Shown here piece after piece: positions 28,645-39,684 of a stretch of 64,000 nucleotides of DNA (its first letter is position 1; the number at the start of each line of letters is the position of its first letter). The notes beneath the pieces are model-generated. The model saw nothing but the letters and a program-made list of their open reading frames with translations, was not told where the DNA came from and ran no database searches. Position numbers and translations under genes: made by a program. The stretch comes from Thiomonas bhubaneswarensis (GTDB lineage: Bacteria; Pseudomonadota; Gammaproteobacteria; Burkholderiales; Burkholderiaceae_C), in the NCBI RefSeq assembly GCF_001418255.1, contig NZ_LIPV01000006.1:1-64000 (forward strand), given 5' to 3'.

Positions 28645-29577
28645 ATGGATATCTTTCTTCAGCAGATCGTCAACGGTCTGGTTCTGGGCAGCATGTATGC
28701 CCTGATCGCTCTCGGCTACACCATGGTGTACGGCATCGTCAACCTCATCAATTTTGCGCATGGGGACGTGATGATGGTGGGGGCGCTCACGGCCTACACC
28801 GTGTTCAAGGTGCTCGATCACGTGGCGCCGCATCTGCCCGGCTGGCTGACGGTGATCATTGCCCTGATCATCGCCATGCTGGCGACTGGCGTGCTCAACT
28901 ACTTCATCGAGCGCATCGCCTACCGGCCGCTGCGCAACGCGCCCAAGCTGGCGCCGCTGATCACGGCTATCGGCATGTCCATCCTGCTGGAGACGCTGGC
29001 CATGATCATCTGGGGGCGCGACTACAAGGTGTTCCCGGCGGGCTTGCTGCCGAGCAACGTCATCAACGTCGCTGGCATTGTCATCACCCCGGTGCAGATC
29101 ATGATTCTGGTGGTCACCGCCGTGCTGCTGGCGGGGCTGACCTGGCTGGTCAACCACACCAAGCTGGGCCGCGCGATGCGCGCCACGGCGGAGAATCCGC
29201 GCGTGGCCTCGCTCATGGGGGTGAATCCGAACTTCGTGATTTCGTCGGCCTTCGTGATCGGTGCCATGCTCGCGGCCATTGCCGGGGTGATGTGGTTCGC
29301 CAACTTCGCCACCGCCAACTTTTACATGGGTTTCACGCCGGGTCTGAAGGCCTTTACCGCGGCGGTGCTGGGCGGTATCGGCAACCTCTCGGGCGCGATG
29401 CTCGGAGGCATTCTGCTTGGCCTGATCGAGGTGCTCGGTGCGGGCTATATCGGCACTTTCACCGGCGGGATTTTCGGCAGCAACTACCAGGACATCTTCG
29501 CCTTCATCGTGTTGATTCTGGTGCTGACCCTGCGCCCGCAAGGCCTGCTGGGTGAGCGCGTGGCCGATCGCGCCTGA
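28645..29577 (+). CDS. livH: Branched-chain amino acid ABC transporter permease LivH
   Basis: A 310-residue inner-membrane permease of the LivH type with about eight membrane segments. It opens QQIVNGLVLGSMYALIALGY and carries the coupling-helix segment GRAMRATAENPRVASLMGVN that contacts the ATPases. It forms a heterodimer with LivM for uptake of leucine, isoleucine, valine or related substrates. The periplasmic binding protein gene that defines specificity is not in the window. First gene of livHMGF, which is otherwise tightly packed. Confidence 0.92.
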   Translation: MDIFLQQIVNGLVLGSMYALIALGYTMVYGIVNLINFAHGDVMMVGALTAYTVFKVLDHVAPHLPGWLTVIIALIIAMLATGVLNYFIERIAYRPLRNAPKLAPLITAIGMSILLETLAMIIWGRDYKVFPAGLLPSNVINVAGIVITPVQIMILVVTAVLLAGLTWLVNHTKLGRAMRATAENPRVASLMGVNPNFVISSAFVIGAMLAAIAGVMWFANFATANFYMGFTPGLKAFTAAVLGGIGNLSGAMLGGILLGLIEVLGAGYIGTFTGGIFGSNYQDIFAFIVLILVLTLRPQGLLGERVADRA

Positions 29578-29588
29578 GGAGACCGAAC

Positions 29589-30706
<1,118 letters not shown>

Positions 30707-30710
<4 letters not shown>

Positions 30711-31480
30711 GCGATACCTCCGTGTTGCGCGTGAGCGGCGCGTCCAAGCGCTTTGGCGGCCTGCAGGCTCTGAGCGACGTGGGCATCCAGATCGACCGTG
30801 GCCAGATCTATGGTCTGATCGGCCCCAACGGTGCGGGCAAGACGACGTTCTTCAACGTCATCACCGGGCTGTATCCGCCGGATTCGGGCGACTTCATCCT
30901 GGCCGGCAAGCCCTACAAACCGGCGGCGGTGCATCAGGTGGCGCGCGAGGGCATCGCGCGGACGTTTCAGAACATCCGCCTGTTCCCCGACATGACGGCG
31001 CTGGAGAACGTGATGGTGGGCCGGCATGTGCGTACCAACAGCGCGCTCATCGGCGCGGTGTTCCGCACCCGCCACTTCCGCGATGAAGAGCGCTCCATCC
31101 GCGAACGTGCGCGCGACTTGCTGGCCTATGTGGGCATCGAGCGCTATGCCGATTTCCGCGCCCGCACGCTGTCGTATGGCGACCAGCGTCGCCTGGAAAT
31201 CGCCCGCGCCCTGGCGACGGATCCGCAGTTGCTCGCACTCGATGAGCCCGCCGCCGGCATGAACGCGACGGAAAAGCTCCAGTTGCGCGAACTGCTCACC
31301 GCGATCCAGAAGGACGGCCGCACCATCCTGATCATCGAACACGATGTGAAGCTGGTCATGGGCCTATGCGACCGTGTGACCGTGCTCGATTACGGCAAGA
31401 TCATTGCCGAGGGGGTGCCCGCCGAAGTGCAAAAGAATCCAAAAGTCATCGAAGCCTATCTGGGCGCAGGGGAGCACTGA
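30707..31480 (+). CDS. livG: Branched-chain amino acid ABC transporter ATP-binding protein LivG
   Basis: A 257-residue ABC ATPase. Walker A is GPNGAGKTT, the signature-type motif is LSYGDQRRLEIARAL, and Walker B is LLALDEPAAGMN. The MNATEK segment and extra helix after the signature are typical of LivG. The start at 30707 (MSDTSVLRVSG) overlaps the livM stop by four bases; an upstream in-frame start inside livM is rejected. Confidence 0.93.
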
Positions 31481-31482
31481 GC

Positions 31483-32196
31483 ATGTCCGAAACCGTACTC
31501 AAAATCACGGGCCTGCGCGTCTCCTACGGCGGTATCCAGGCGGTCAAAGGCGTCGACCTCGAAGTGCGCAAGGGCGAACTGGTGAGCCTCATCGGTGCCA
31601 ATGGCGCAGGCAAGACCACCACCCTCAAGGCCATCACCGGCCTGCAGCCCATCACCGACGGCGAGGTTCACTACGCCGGCCGAACCATCAATGGCCAGGG
31701 AGCCTTCGATCTGGTGCGTCAGGGTTTGTGCATGGTGCCGGAGGGGCGCGGGGTGTTCACCCGCATGACCATTCAGGAAAACCTGCAGATGGGCGCCTAT
31801 ACCCGCAAGGACAAAGAGATCGACAGCGACATCGACAAGGTCTACGGCATCTTCCCGCGTCTGAAGGAACGCCGCGATCAGCTCGCCGGCACCATGTCGG
31901 GCGGTGAACAGCAGATGCTGGCCATGGGCCGCGCGCTGATGAGCCGCCCGCAGGTGCTGCTGCTCGATGAACCGTCGATGGGGCTGTCGCCCATCATGGT
32001 CGACAAGATCTTCGAAGTGGTCGAAGACATTTCCAAGCAGGGCGTGACCATTCTGCTGGTCGAACAGAACGCCAAGCGCGCACTGGGGCTGGCCGACCGC
32101 GGCTACGTCATGGACTCGGGGCAGGTGACCATGAGCGGGCCTGCGGACGAGCTTCTGCACGACCCGCGGGTGCGCGCGGCCTATCTCGGCGAGTAA
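31483..32196 (+). CDS. livF: Branched-chain amino acid ABC transporter ATP-binding protein LivF
   Basis: The second, 237-residue ATPase of the system. Walker A is GANGAGKTTT, the signature is MSGGEQQMLAMGRAL, Walker B is VLLLDEPSMGLSP. It starts two bases after livG and is last in the operon; a strong hairpin terminator follows 13 bases later. It pairs with LivG under the LivHM permease. Confidence 0.93.
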   Translation: MSETVLKITGLRVSYGGIQAVKGVDLEVRKGELVSLIGANGAGKTTTLKAITGLQPITDGEVHYAGRTINGQGAFDLVRQGLCMVPEGRGVFTRMTIQENLQMGAYTRKDKEIDSDIDKVYGIFPRLKERRDQLAGTMSGGEQQMLAMGRALMSRPQVLLLDEPSMGLSPIMVDKIFEVVEDISKQGVTILLVEQNAKRALGLADRGYVMDSGQVTMSGPADELLHDPRVRAAYLGE

Positions 32197-32209
32197 GCGT
32201 CACACGCTC

Positions 32210-32239
32210 AAAAAAGGCCTGCATCAGCAGGCCTTTTTT
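32210..32239 (+). terminator. Bidirectional Rho-independent terminator after livF
   Basis: AAAAAAGGCCTGC, loop ATCA, GCAGGCCTTTTTT: a perfect 13-bp inverted repeat with A- and T-runs at both ends. It can end the rightward livHMGF transcript and also the leftward ferredoxin-reductase transcript, whose stop lies at 32257. Confidence 0.93.
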
Positions 32240-32256
32240 GGTTTGCGCAGTCGCGT

Positions 32257-33288
32257 TCAGGCCTTTGCGCCCGCCTTGTCGGCTTCGGTGGTGAAGGCGT
32301 CGGCGAAGAAGGACTCTTCGGGCAGACCGCATTGCTGGGTGAAATCGCGCCGCGCGGCTTCGACCATGACAGGAGCGCCGCAGGCGTAGACCGCGTGCCC
32401 GGCGAGATCGAGCAGGTCGGCCATCACCGCCAGATGCACGAACCCGGTGCGCCCGGCCCAGTCGGTCTCGGGCTCCGAGAGCACGGGCACGAAGCGAAGA
32501 TTGGGCATGGCCGCGCATTGCTGCTCGACCCAGTCGCGCATGTAGAGATCGGGTAACTTGCGACCGCCCCAGTAAAGCGTCACGGCGCGCTCGTCGGCGT
32601 TGGCGCGCATCTGCTCCAGCATGGCCTTGATCGGCGCGAAGCCCGTGCCAGAAGCCAGAAAGATCATCGGCTTGTGCTCGGGATCTTCGCGCAGAAAAAA
32701 GCTGCCGAACGGGCCCTCGATGCGCTGGATCTCCTTTTCCTTCATCGCGTTGAACACATGATCGGTGAACTTGCCGCCGGGCATGTGGCGCAGATGCAGT
32801 TCGATCTGGGGCGACTCGGTGGGCGCGTTCGCCATCGAGTAGCTGCGCCGCGCGCCATCGCGCAACAGAAACTGGACGTATTGCCCGGCGCGAAAGCGCA
32901 GCGGGTCGGCGGCGGGCAATTGCAGCATGACCCGCACCACATCGGGCGCCAGATGCTCGATGCTGCTTACGCGGGCCGGCATTTTTTTCACCGGAAATTC
33001 GCCCGCACCGACGACCTCGTGGCTTTCAATCACCACATCGGTGAGCGCCTTGGCGCGGCAGGCGAGAATGAAGCCCTGCGCATGTTCGGCCTCGCTCAGG
33101 GCCTTGAGCTGATGGGTTCCCAGGGCAATCTCGCCTTCGAGCAGCCTGCACTTGCACGATCCGCAGGCGCCGTCCTGGCAACCGTAAGGCAGACCGACGG
33201 ATTGACGGATGGCGGCGGCGAGCAGGGTTTCTTCCGCCTCGGCGGTGTACTGATGGCCGCTGGGTTGAACGGTGACGAGATGGCTCAT
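32257..33288 (-). CDS. 2Fe-2S ferredoxin-NAD(P)H reductase, CDP-6-deoxy-glucoseen reductase-like
   Basis: A 343-residue electron-transfer flavoprotein. The plant-type ferredoxin domain comes first with cluster ligands Cys37, Cys42, Cys45 and Cys77 (YGCQDGACGSCKC). The FAD-binding barrel follows (RRSYSMANAP) and then the NAD(P) domain (FLASGTGFAPIKAML and VYACGAP). This order is that of AscD-type reductases and of oxygenase reductases. No sugar-biosynthesis or oxygenase partner is nearby, so the physiological acceptor is unknown. It is divergent from the SDR gene across 24 bases. Confidence 0.87.
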   Translation of the reverse strand: MSHLVTVQPSGHQYTAEAEETLLAAAIRQSVGLPYGCQDGACGSCKCRLLEGEIALGTHQLKALSEAEHAQGFILACRAKALTDVVIESHEVVGAGEFPVKKMPARVSSIEHLAPDVVRVMLQLPAADPLRFRAGQYVQFLLRDGARRSYSMANAPTESPQIELHLRHMPGGKFTDHVFNAMKEKEIQRIEGPFGSFFLREDPEHKPMIFLASGTGFAPIKAMLEQMRANADERAVTLYWGGRKLPDLYMRDWVEQQCAAMPNLRFVPVLSEPETDWAGRTGFVHLAVMADLLDLAGHAVYACGAPVMVEAARRDFTQQCGLPEESFFADAFTTEADKAGAKA

Positions 33289-33312
33289 GAGAAGAATGAC
33301 TGGATAGGAACT

Positions 33313-34227
33313 GTGAACGATAACTCTGGACGCGGCCGTGCCCGGCTGCTCATCGTGGGTTGCGGTGACATCGGCCTGCGGGTGGCTGCCCTGGCGCGCA
33401 CACGCTACCGGCTGCTGGCGCTGACCTCCTCACCCCAGCGGCTGGAGCAACTGCGGGCCGCAGGCATCGTGCCCATCGTCGGCAATCTCGATCAGCCCGA
33501 GACGCTGTGGCGTCTGGCCCGGCTCGCGCCCCAGCGGGTCTTGATGCTGGCGCCGCCGGGCGAAACGGCTGGAGCACGCGATCTGCGAAGCCGCCACCTG
33601 ATTTCCAGACTGAAACAGTCGGGCATCTTATCCGGCCCCGGGAAAAAAGCCTTGCGCGTGGTCTATGCCAGCACCACCGGGGTGTACGGCGATTGCGCGG
33701 GCGAGTGGGTGCCTGAAACCCGTCCGTGCAGACCGCAGACCGAACGCGCCCAGCGCCGATGCGATGCCGAGCGCCTCTGGCGCAGCGCAGGCGCCGCGCG
33801 AGGCTGGCGCGTCGGGCTGCTGCGGATACCGGGCATCTACGACGCGCAATCACGCTCTCCCAGGGCACGGCTCGAGCGGGGTCTTCCGGTGCTCGAGCCC
33901 GACGAGGACGTCTATACCAACCACATCCACGCCGATGACCTCGCCCGCCTCTGCCTTCTGGCGCTCGATCGTGCGAGGCCGGGCCGGGTCTACAACGTGA
34001 GCGATGACAGCGCGCTGCGCATGGGCGATTACTTCGATCTGGCCGCCGATCTGTACGGCCTTCCGCGGCCACGGCGCGTGGCCCGCGTGCAGGCTGAGCA
34101 GGCGGGCCTGAGCTCGATGATGCTCAGCTTCATGCGCGAGTCCCGAAGGCTGGACAACACGCGCATGAAGGCCGAACTCGGGGCGTGGCTGCGCTATGCC
34201 GATGTGAGCCTGGGGCTCAAGGCATAG
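33313..34227 (+). CDS. NAD(P)-binding SDR/epimerase-like protein
   Basis: A 304-residue extended-SDR-like protein. It has a Rossmann opening [15 protein letters not shown], an ASTTGVYGD segment in place of the usual SxnYxxxK site, and a [12 protein letters not shown] region typical of epimerase-type proteins such as YeeZ. The start is a GTG at 33313, chosen because AGGAA sits just upstream and other in-frame starts lie inside the divergent reductase. The catalytic Tyr-x3-Lys is not obvious (VYGDCAG), so it may bind rather than turn over a nucleotide sugar. Its 3' end overlaps the convergent rne by 11 bases. Confidence 0.75.
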   Translation: MNDNSGRGRARLLIVGCGDIGLRVAALARTRYRLLALTSSPQRLEQLRAAGIVPIVGNLDQPETLWRLARLAPQRVLMLAPPGETAGARDLRSRHLISRLKQSGILSGPGKKALRVVYASTTGVYGDCAGEWVPETRPCRPQTERAQRRCDAERLWRSAGAARGWRVGLLRIPGIYDAQSRSPRARLERGLPVLEPDEDVYTNHIHADDLARLCLLALDRARPGRVYNVSDDSALRMGDYFDLAADLYGLPRPRRVARVQAEQAGLSSMMLSFMRESRRLDNTRMKAELGAWLRYADVSLGLKA

Positions 34228-37210
34228 GCTGATCGTTATCCGGCAGTTGCAGCCTGGGCAACGGGCGGACGGTTTCCACCAGAATCAGCGGGCCGTCGTC
34301 GAGCTTGGGCGCGGGCTTGCGCTCACGCGGCACGTGGATGGGGGCCGGTTGCGCTGCCAGTTCTTCCTGGACGCGACGGATGGCCTCGGCGTTGGACTGC
34401 ACCCATTGCAGCCCCGCGGCCTGCGCGGTGGCCTGAAGGGCATCGACCGGAAGCACGTAGCTGGCGGCCGCTGCCGAAGCGCTCTCGCCGTCGTTCGCAA
34501 CATGCGCAGAGGCCTGCAGCGCAGTGTCCGGGGTTGCCTCGATGGCAGGCTCGGCAGCCGCGAGATCGACGGCTGCGGGCTCGACCTCGACCGCAGGGGA
34601 GGCCGGGGCGGCCACCGGTTCGGCAGCGCGAGGAACATCGGGCGCTTCAGGTGCAAGCGGGGTCGATTCGTCAGCCGGGGCAGCGGCGGCGGTCGCGGCG
34701 ACCGTACCCAAGACCAGCGGCGCGGCCAGCGAGCCGAAGCTGCGTCCGGTGTTTTCTCCGGCATCAGTCAAATCAGCTTCGGGCGCCGATTCAAGTGCCT
34801 CGGCGCCGATTGCGACGTTCTCTTCCGCCGCCCCCCCCTCACGACGACCACCCCGACGTCCGCGACCACGACGGCTGCGCGACTTGCGCTCGGTCTGGGC
34901 CTCGCCGCTGGCTTCTGCGGCGGGCGTGGCATCGTCGGCACTCTCGGCTGCTGCCTGGGCTTCGGCGGAGGCGGTCTCGATCCGTTCGACTTCAGGCGTG
35001 CCCTCGGCGGTTTCGCGGCGCGGGCGTCGATTGCCCCCACTGCCGTTCGTGCGGCCAGTACCTTCCGCGGCCGCGGCCTCAGGGGCTGTGTCGACGGCGG
35101 GCGTGGAAGCGGCTGCACGGTCCTTGCGCGCGGAGGCTTCTTCCGGTGCGCGTTCGCGTTTGCTGCGCTCGGTCTGGCCCTGCTGGCCGCGGGGCGGACG
35201 GGCGCGGGAGGCTGCGGATTCGGCCGAGGCGGTCTCGGCGGAGTCGCTGTTCACATTGGGGGTCTGGCGTTGGCGGGACTCACCTTGGCCTTCACGTTGG
35301 CGGTCTCGGCCACCGCGGCGGCGGTTGCCGTTCTGGCCGGAGGCGCCGCGTGGCCCGCGCTCGCTCCGTGCATCGGCCTTGGTCAGCGCGGGGGTGAGTG
35401 CAGGGGTTTGAGCCATCGGGGCCGTAGGCGCTTCAGATGCCGCCACCGAGGGCTGCGGCTCGCCCGAGAACAGGCGCTTGACCCAGCCGAAGAAGCCGCC
35501 GCCATTCGCTGCGGGCTGGGCGGCTGCGGGGATGGCGGCAGGGATGGGTGCTGCGGCCTCGGAAGGTGTCGGCTTGTCGGCGGCCGCTGCGGGCATGACG
35601 GGCGCCGGTCCTTCCGGGGTGATGCCCCGCACCAGGGCTTCCTGGCGCGGGCGCTGCTCTTTTTCGCGGCGGGTGATGGCGGTCTCTTCCTCGATGTCGT
35701 CGGCCATCTTGTAGCTGGTGGGCAGATTGTCCAGCCGCGGATCGTCGTGCTTGAGGCGCTCGAGCTTGTAGTTGGGCGTGTCGAGATGCTTGTTGGGAAT
35801 GAGCAGCACCGACAGACGTTGGCGCAGTTCGATCTTGGTGATCTCGGCGCGCTTTTCATTGAGCAGGAAAGACGCGACCTCCACCGGCACCTGCACATGC
35901 ACCGCGGCCGTGCCTTCCTTCATGGCCTCCTCCTGGATGATGCGCAGGATCTGCAGGGCGCTCGATTCGGTGTCGCGGATGTGACCGGTGCCATTGCAGC
36001 GCGGGCAGGTGACATAGGCGCCCTCGGAAAGAGCGGGGCGCAGGCGCTGGCGCGAGAGTTCGAGCAGGCCGAACTTGGAGATCTTGCTCACCTGCACGCG
36101 GGCGCGGTCCTGGCGCAGGGCGTCGCGCAGACGGTCTTCGACGGCGCGCTGGTTGCGCGGCTCTTCCATGTCGATGAAGTCGACCACGATCAGACCGCCC
36201 AGGTCGCGCAGCCGCATCTGTCGCGCGACCTCGTCGGCGGCTTCGAGATTGGTGCGCAGGGCGGTATCTTCGATGGCACTGCCGCGGGTGGATCGCGCGG
36301 AGTTGACGTCCACTGCGACCAGCGCTTCGGTGTGGTCGATGACGATGGCGCCACCGGCGGGCAGATTGACCGTGCGCGAATAGGCGGTCTCGATCTGCTG
36401 CTCGATCTGAAAGCGCGAGAACAGCGGCAGATCGTCACGGTAGCGTTTGACCCGCTCGACCGTGTCGGGCATGACGTGCAGCATGAACTGCCGCGCCTGC
36501 TCGAACACGTCCTCGGTATCGATCAGGATTTCGCCGATGTCGCTGGTGAAATAGTCGCGGATGGCGCGGATGACCAGCGACGATTCCTGGTAGATGAGGA
36601 ACGCGCCCTTTTGCGTCTCCGAGGCGTCGCGCACGGCGCTCCACAACTTGAGCAGGTAGTTCAAATCCCACTGCAGTTCTTCCGCGGTGCGGCCGATGCC
36701 CGCGGTGCGGGCGATCAGGCTCATGCCTTCGGGATACTGGAGCTGGTCCATCGCTTCCCGCAGTTCCTGGCGGTCTTCGCCTTCGATGCGGCGGCTCACC
36801 CCACCGCCGCGAGGATTGTTGGGCATGAGCACCAGATAGCGCCCGGCGAGCGAGATGATGGTGGTCAGCGCAGCGCCCTTGTTGCCGCGCTCTTCCTTTT
36901 CCACCTGCACCAGCATTTCCTGACCCTCGCGGATCACGTCCTGAATGCGGGCCTGCGAGGGGGAGACGCCTTCCTTGAAATACTGACGCGAGATTTCCTT
37001 GAACGGCAGGAAGCCGTGGCGCTCTTCGCCATAGTCGACGAAGCAGGCTTCGAGCGAAGGCTCGACGCGCGTGACGACGGCCTTGTAGATATTGCCCTTG
37101 CGCTGTTCGCGCCCGGCCTGTTCGATGTCGATGTCGAGAAGTTTCTGTCCATCGACGATGGCCACGCGCAATTCTTCCGACTGCGTGGCGTTGAACAACA
37201 TGCGTTTCAT
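34217..37210 (-). CDS. rne: Ribonuclease E
   Basis: The main mRNA decay and rRNA processing endonuclease, 997 residues. The catalytic half has the S1 RNA-binding domain from about residue 39 ([20 protein letters not shown]), the DNase I-like site (AVDVNSARS and [10 protein letters not shown] with the metal-binding aspartates) and the zinc-link CPRCNG (Cys402 and Cys405). The C-terminal half from about 530 is low-complexity Ala/Glu/Pro with Arg-rich patches ([15 protein letters not shown]). That is the disordered scaffold which anchors degradosome partners and RNA. The start at 37210 ([10 protein letters not shown]) follows a good AGGAG site. The leader contains stable hairpins. Confidence 0.95.
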   Translation of the reverse strand: MKRMLFNATQSEELRVAIVDGQKLLDIDIEQAGREQRKGNIYKAVVTRVEPSLEACFVDYGEERHGFLPFKEISRQYFKEGVSPSQARIQDVIREGQEMLVQVEKEERGNKGAALTTIISLAGRYLVLMPNNPRGGGVSRRIEGEDRQELREAMDQLQYPEGMSLIARTAGIGRTAEELQWDLNYLLKLWSAVRDASETQKGAFLIYQESSLVIRAIRDYFTSDIGEILIDTEDVFEQARQFMLHVMPDTVERVKRYRDDLPLFSRFQIEQQIETAYSRTVNLPAGGAIVIDHTEALVAVDVNSARSTRGSAIEDTALRTNLEAADEVARQMRLRDLGGLIVVDFIDMEEPRNQRAVEDRLRDALRQDRARVQVSKISKFGLLELSRQRLRPALSEGAYVTCPRCNGTGHIRDTESSALQILRIIQEEAMKEGTAAVHVQVPVEVASFLLNEKRAEITKIELRQRLSVLLIPNKHLDTPNYKLERLKHDDPRLDNLPTSYKMADDIEEETAITRREKEQRPRQEALVRGITPEGPAPVMPAAAADKPTPSEAAAPIPAAIPAAAQPAANGGGFFGWVKRLFSGEPQPSVAASEAPTAPMAQTPALTPALTKADARSERGPRGASGQNGNRRRGGRDRQREGQGESRQRQTPNVNSDSAETASAESAASRARPPRGQQGQTERSKRERAPEEASARKDRAAASTPAVDTAPEAAAAEGTGRTNGSGGNRRPRRETAEGTPEVERIETASAEAQAAAESADDATPAAEASGEAQTERKSRSRRGRGRRGGRREGGAAEENVAIGAEALESAPEADLTDAGENTGRSFGSLAAPLVLGTVAATAAAAPADESTPLAPEAPDVPRAAEPVAAPASPAVEVEPAAVDLAAAEPAIEATPDTALQASAHVANDGESASAAAASYVLPVDALQATAQAAGLQWVQSNAEAIRRVQEELAAQPAPIHVPRERKPAPKLDDGPLILVETVRPLPRLQLPDNDQPMP

Positions 37211-37222
37211 GTCAAAGCTCCT

Positions 37223-37265
37223 GGCCGCTTCAAGCGGCCGATACAAAGCGGGTGCCTGGGCACCC
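37223..37265 (-). promoter_or_regulatory. Two hairpins in the rne 5' leader
   Basis: GGCCGCTT-C-AAGCGGCC (37223-37239) and GGGTGCC-TG-GGCACCC (37250-37265) are perfect inverted repeats. The first ends three bases upstream of the AGGAG of rne, so it can affect ribosome access. In enterobacteria rne mRNA is autoregulated through hairpins in its leader that recruit RNase E; a similar role here is inference. Confidence 0.55.
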
Positions 37266-37951
37266 CCATGCGTTGATCGCCGGAGCTAAAACCAGACCGG
37301 GCACGCCGCGAAGGTGCGGCAATCCCGGCGGGCAGAATCAGACGGTGCTCATGCCACAAGCTCCGCCTCTCGGTCGGTCTCGATGTGCGTCGGGTTCGCG
37401 CCTGCGGACGTATGGCCCGGGCGCAACGATGCGCAGGCTGTTGCAACGATCGAGCGCAACAGCGGGAGAGGTGAGATTTCGCGGCAGGCGAGCACAAGCG
37501 GATTTCGCAGGCGACAGAAGCTCGCTGCGCAGAATCAGCGCGGCGATGCGGTCGAAGGCGAAGAGTCGATTCAAGGGTTCCAGATCCAGGATGGCAAAGC
37601 CGGGCGGTCGTCGCGGGCGTCAGACGCATTCGCGCGACGGCACACAGCAGGCTTTGGGCCAACGCTCATTTCGATGAAGTCCGTCCGAGTTGCTGCGACC
37701 GAAACCGGCCGCGCAGGCAAAACAGGCGGTGTGAAGCTGAATCTAAAATGACGGCCCTGTCATGGCAGATTCGCCGGTTCCGCATCGGCCCTTATCGGGT
37801 CGAGCGCGCAACACCGGCAGGAGAATCTGTCAGGTGGCAGTCTGTCCATTCTTGGCACGTCGCGCGGCTGCTTCATGCAAAACAACACGCAACCCCGCGG
37901 AAAGCTTGCCAAAATTCGCTCTTTCAGCTTCACGACTTCACGCCCGATTAT
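37266..37951. other. Divergent non-coding region between rne and rluC
   Basis: About 690 bases without a convincing gene; open frames here lack ribosome sites and recognisable protein content. A TATAAT on the minus strand overlaps the rluC start at about 37950, with no matching -35. A TTGCCA on the plus strand at 37906 also lacks a good partner. Most of the stretch is probably the long rne leader plus promoters for both directions. Confidence 0.4.
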
Positions 37952-38941
37952 ATGCACACCGCGTCTTCCCCCCAGGTTCGGCTCCTCCAGGTCGGTGACG
38001 CGGGCGAGGGGCAGCGCCTGGACAACTTTCTCGCGCGTCACCTCAAGGGTGTGCCGCGCAGTCATATTCACCGCATCGTCCGCTCGGGCGAGGTCAGGGT
38101 CAACGGAGGCCGGGCGCGAGCCGAGCAGAAGCTGCAGTCCAGCGATCAGGTGCGGATTCCGCCGGTGCGCGTGGCGCAGCCCGATGCGCCACGCGCGGCA
38201 CCCGCCCTGGAATTTCCCGTGGTGTTCGAAGACGATCACCTTCTGGCGATCAACAAGCCTGAGGGCGTAGCCGTGCACGGCGGATCGGGGGTGAGTTTCG
38301 GCGTCATCGAAGCGCTGCGGGCAGCGCGACCCCAGGCCAAATTCCTCGAACTGGTGCACAGGCTCGACCGCGATACCTCCGGCCTGTTGCTCATTGCCAA
38401 GAAGCGCAGCGCCTTGACGGCGCTGCATGCCGCGCTGCGCGAGCGCCACGCCGACAAGCGCTACCTCGCGCTGGTGGCCGGGCTGTGGACGCGCGGGGCC
38501 GTGACCGTCGATGCTCCGCTGCACAAATATCTGCTCGCCAACGGCGAACGTCGTGTGCGGGTCGATTCCGAGCAGGGACAGGCATCGCGCACGCAGTTTC
38601 GCCCGCAGGAGCAGTTCGCACTGAAGGGGCTGGAGGGGTGGAATGGGCTGACGTTGATGCAGGCCAGGCTGCTGACCGGGCGTACCCACCAGATCCGGGT
38701 GCATCTGGCCCACAGCGGACACCCCATTTTGGGCGACGACAAGTATGGGGACGACAGCCTGAATGCCGCCCTGGCTCGAGGGCAGACGGGTCTGCCGCCT
38801 TTGCGGCGCATGTTTTTACACGCTCAGAGCCTTGCCCTGGCCCACCCCGCCACGGGAGAGCGGCTTGAACTCCAGGCGCCACCGCCCGAGAGCTGGGTGC
38901 AATGGCTTCAACATTTGCGGGCACAATGCGCGCAGTCCTGA
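37952..38941 (+). CDS. rluC: 23S rRNA pseudouridine synthase RluC
   Basis: A 329-residue RluA-family synthase, most like RluC (23S positions 955/2504/2580). It has an N-terminal S4 RNA-binding domain (QRLDNFLARHLKGVPRSHIH) and the catalytic HRLDRDTSGLLLIAKK with Asp139. RTHQIRVHLAHSGHPILGDD lies in the C-terminal part. I chose the ATG at 37952 (MHTASSPQ); the frame stays open to 37748 but the extra 68 residues have no conservation pattern. Divergence from rne and a following HAD gene is the usual betaproteobacterial arrangement. Confidence 0.92.
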   Translation: MHTASSPQVRLLQVGDAGEGQRLDNFLARHLKGVPRSHIHRIVRSGEVRVNGGRARAEQKLQSSDQVRIPPVRVAQPDAPRAAPALEFPVVFEDDHLLAINKPEGVAVHGGSGVSFGVIEALRAARPQAKFLELVHRLDRDTSGLLLIAKKRSALTALHAALRERHADKRYLALVAGLWTRGAVTVDAPLHKYLLANGERRVRVDSEQGQASRTQFRPQEQFALKGLEGWNGLTLMQARLLTGRTHQIRVHLAHSGHPILGDDKYGDDSLNAALARGQTGLPPLRRMFLHAQSLALAHPATGERLELQAPPPESWVQWLQHLRAQCAQS

Positions 38942-38960
38942 CTTCCTCCCCGCCTGCGCC

Positions 38961-39620
38961 ATGCACCGACAGAACTACGACCTGATTGTGTTCGACTGGG
39001 ACGGCACGTTGATGGATTCCACCGCGGCCATTACCGGGGCGATCCAGCAGGCGTGCCAAGACCTCGGCCTGCCCGTGCCCAGCCGTGAAGACGCGTCCTT
39101 CGTCATCGGCTTGGGCCTGGAAGATGCGCTGCGCCACACCGCGCCGACCTTGCCGCATGGCGATTACCCCCGATTGGCAGCGGCCTATCGCAAACACTAC
39201 TTCGCGCTCGATGGCCAGCTCACGCTTTTCGATGGTGTTCTAGACCTGCTGCATGGACTCAAGTCAGCGGGGTACAACCTGGCCGTGGCCACCGGAAAGT
39301 CGCGCATCGGACTGGCAAGAGCCATGGATCGGCCTGAACTGCGCGGTCTGTTCGATGCGACCCGTACCGCCGATGAAACCTTTTCCAAGCCCCACCCGGC
39401 GATGTTGCACGAGCTCATGGCCGAGTTGGCCAGCCCGCCACAGCGCACCGTCATGGTGGGTGACACCACGCACGATCTGCAAATGGCGATCAACGCCCAG
39501 TGCAACGCGATCGGCGTGAGCTACGGCGCTCATGACGCCGAACAGCTTCAGTCGCTGGAGCCGCTGGGGCTGGTGCATTCCGTGGCCGAGTTGCGCGACT
39601 TCCTCGCTGCAAACGGCTGA
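38961..39620 (+). CDS. HAD-superfamily hydrolase, phosphoglycolate-phosphatase-like
   Basis: A 219-residue HAD hydrolase of subfamily IA. Motif I is VFDWDGTLMDST with the nucleophile Asp, motif II is AVATGKSR, the Lys is in FSKPHPAML and motif IV is MVGDTTHDLQMA. The cap is the Gph-like helical type. The natural substrate is unknown. It follows rluC by 19 bases, the standard pairing, and a strong hairpin begins at its stop codon. Confidence 0.88.
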   Translation: MHRQNYDLIVFDWDGTLMDSTAAITGAIQQACQDLGLPVPSREDASFVIGLGLEDALRHTAPTLPHGDYPRLAAAYRKHYFALDGQLTLFDGVLDLLHGLKSAGYNLAVATGKSRIGLARAMDRPELRGLFDATRTADETFSKPHPAMLHELMAELASPPQRTVMVGDTTHDLQMAINAQCNAIGVSYGAHDAEQLQSLEPLGLVHSVAELRDFLAANG

Positions 39621-39653
39621 CAGCCTCTGTTGCCGAGCGGCAAACAGAGGCTG
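39621..39653 (+). terminator. Strong hairpin at the end of the rluC-HAD operon
   Basis: CAGCCTCTGTTGCCG pairs with CGGCAAACAGAGGCTG (one bulge) starting at the base after the HAD stop. The stem is long and GC-rich, but no T-run follows on either strand, so it may act with Rho or protect the 3' end. Confidence 0.5.
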
Positions 39654-39684
39654 AATTCACGGCCCACCGAGGGCTAGGTGGACG

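Noticed and set aside
34247-37276. A 1009-codon plus-strand frame opposite rne
   Set aside because: Mirror of the rne coding frame; Gly/Arg/His/Val-rich shadow composition without family motifs.
37252-37751. Small plus-strand ORFs in the rne-rluC gap
   Set aside because: No ribosome site, no conserved look and overlapping alternative frames of equal quality; treated as non-coding leader.
37748-37951. A 68-residue N-terminal extension of RluC
   Set aside because: The frame is open, but the extension lacks family residues and ribosome site; the S4 domain starts after the ATG at 37952.
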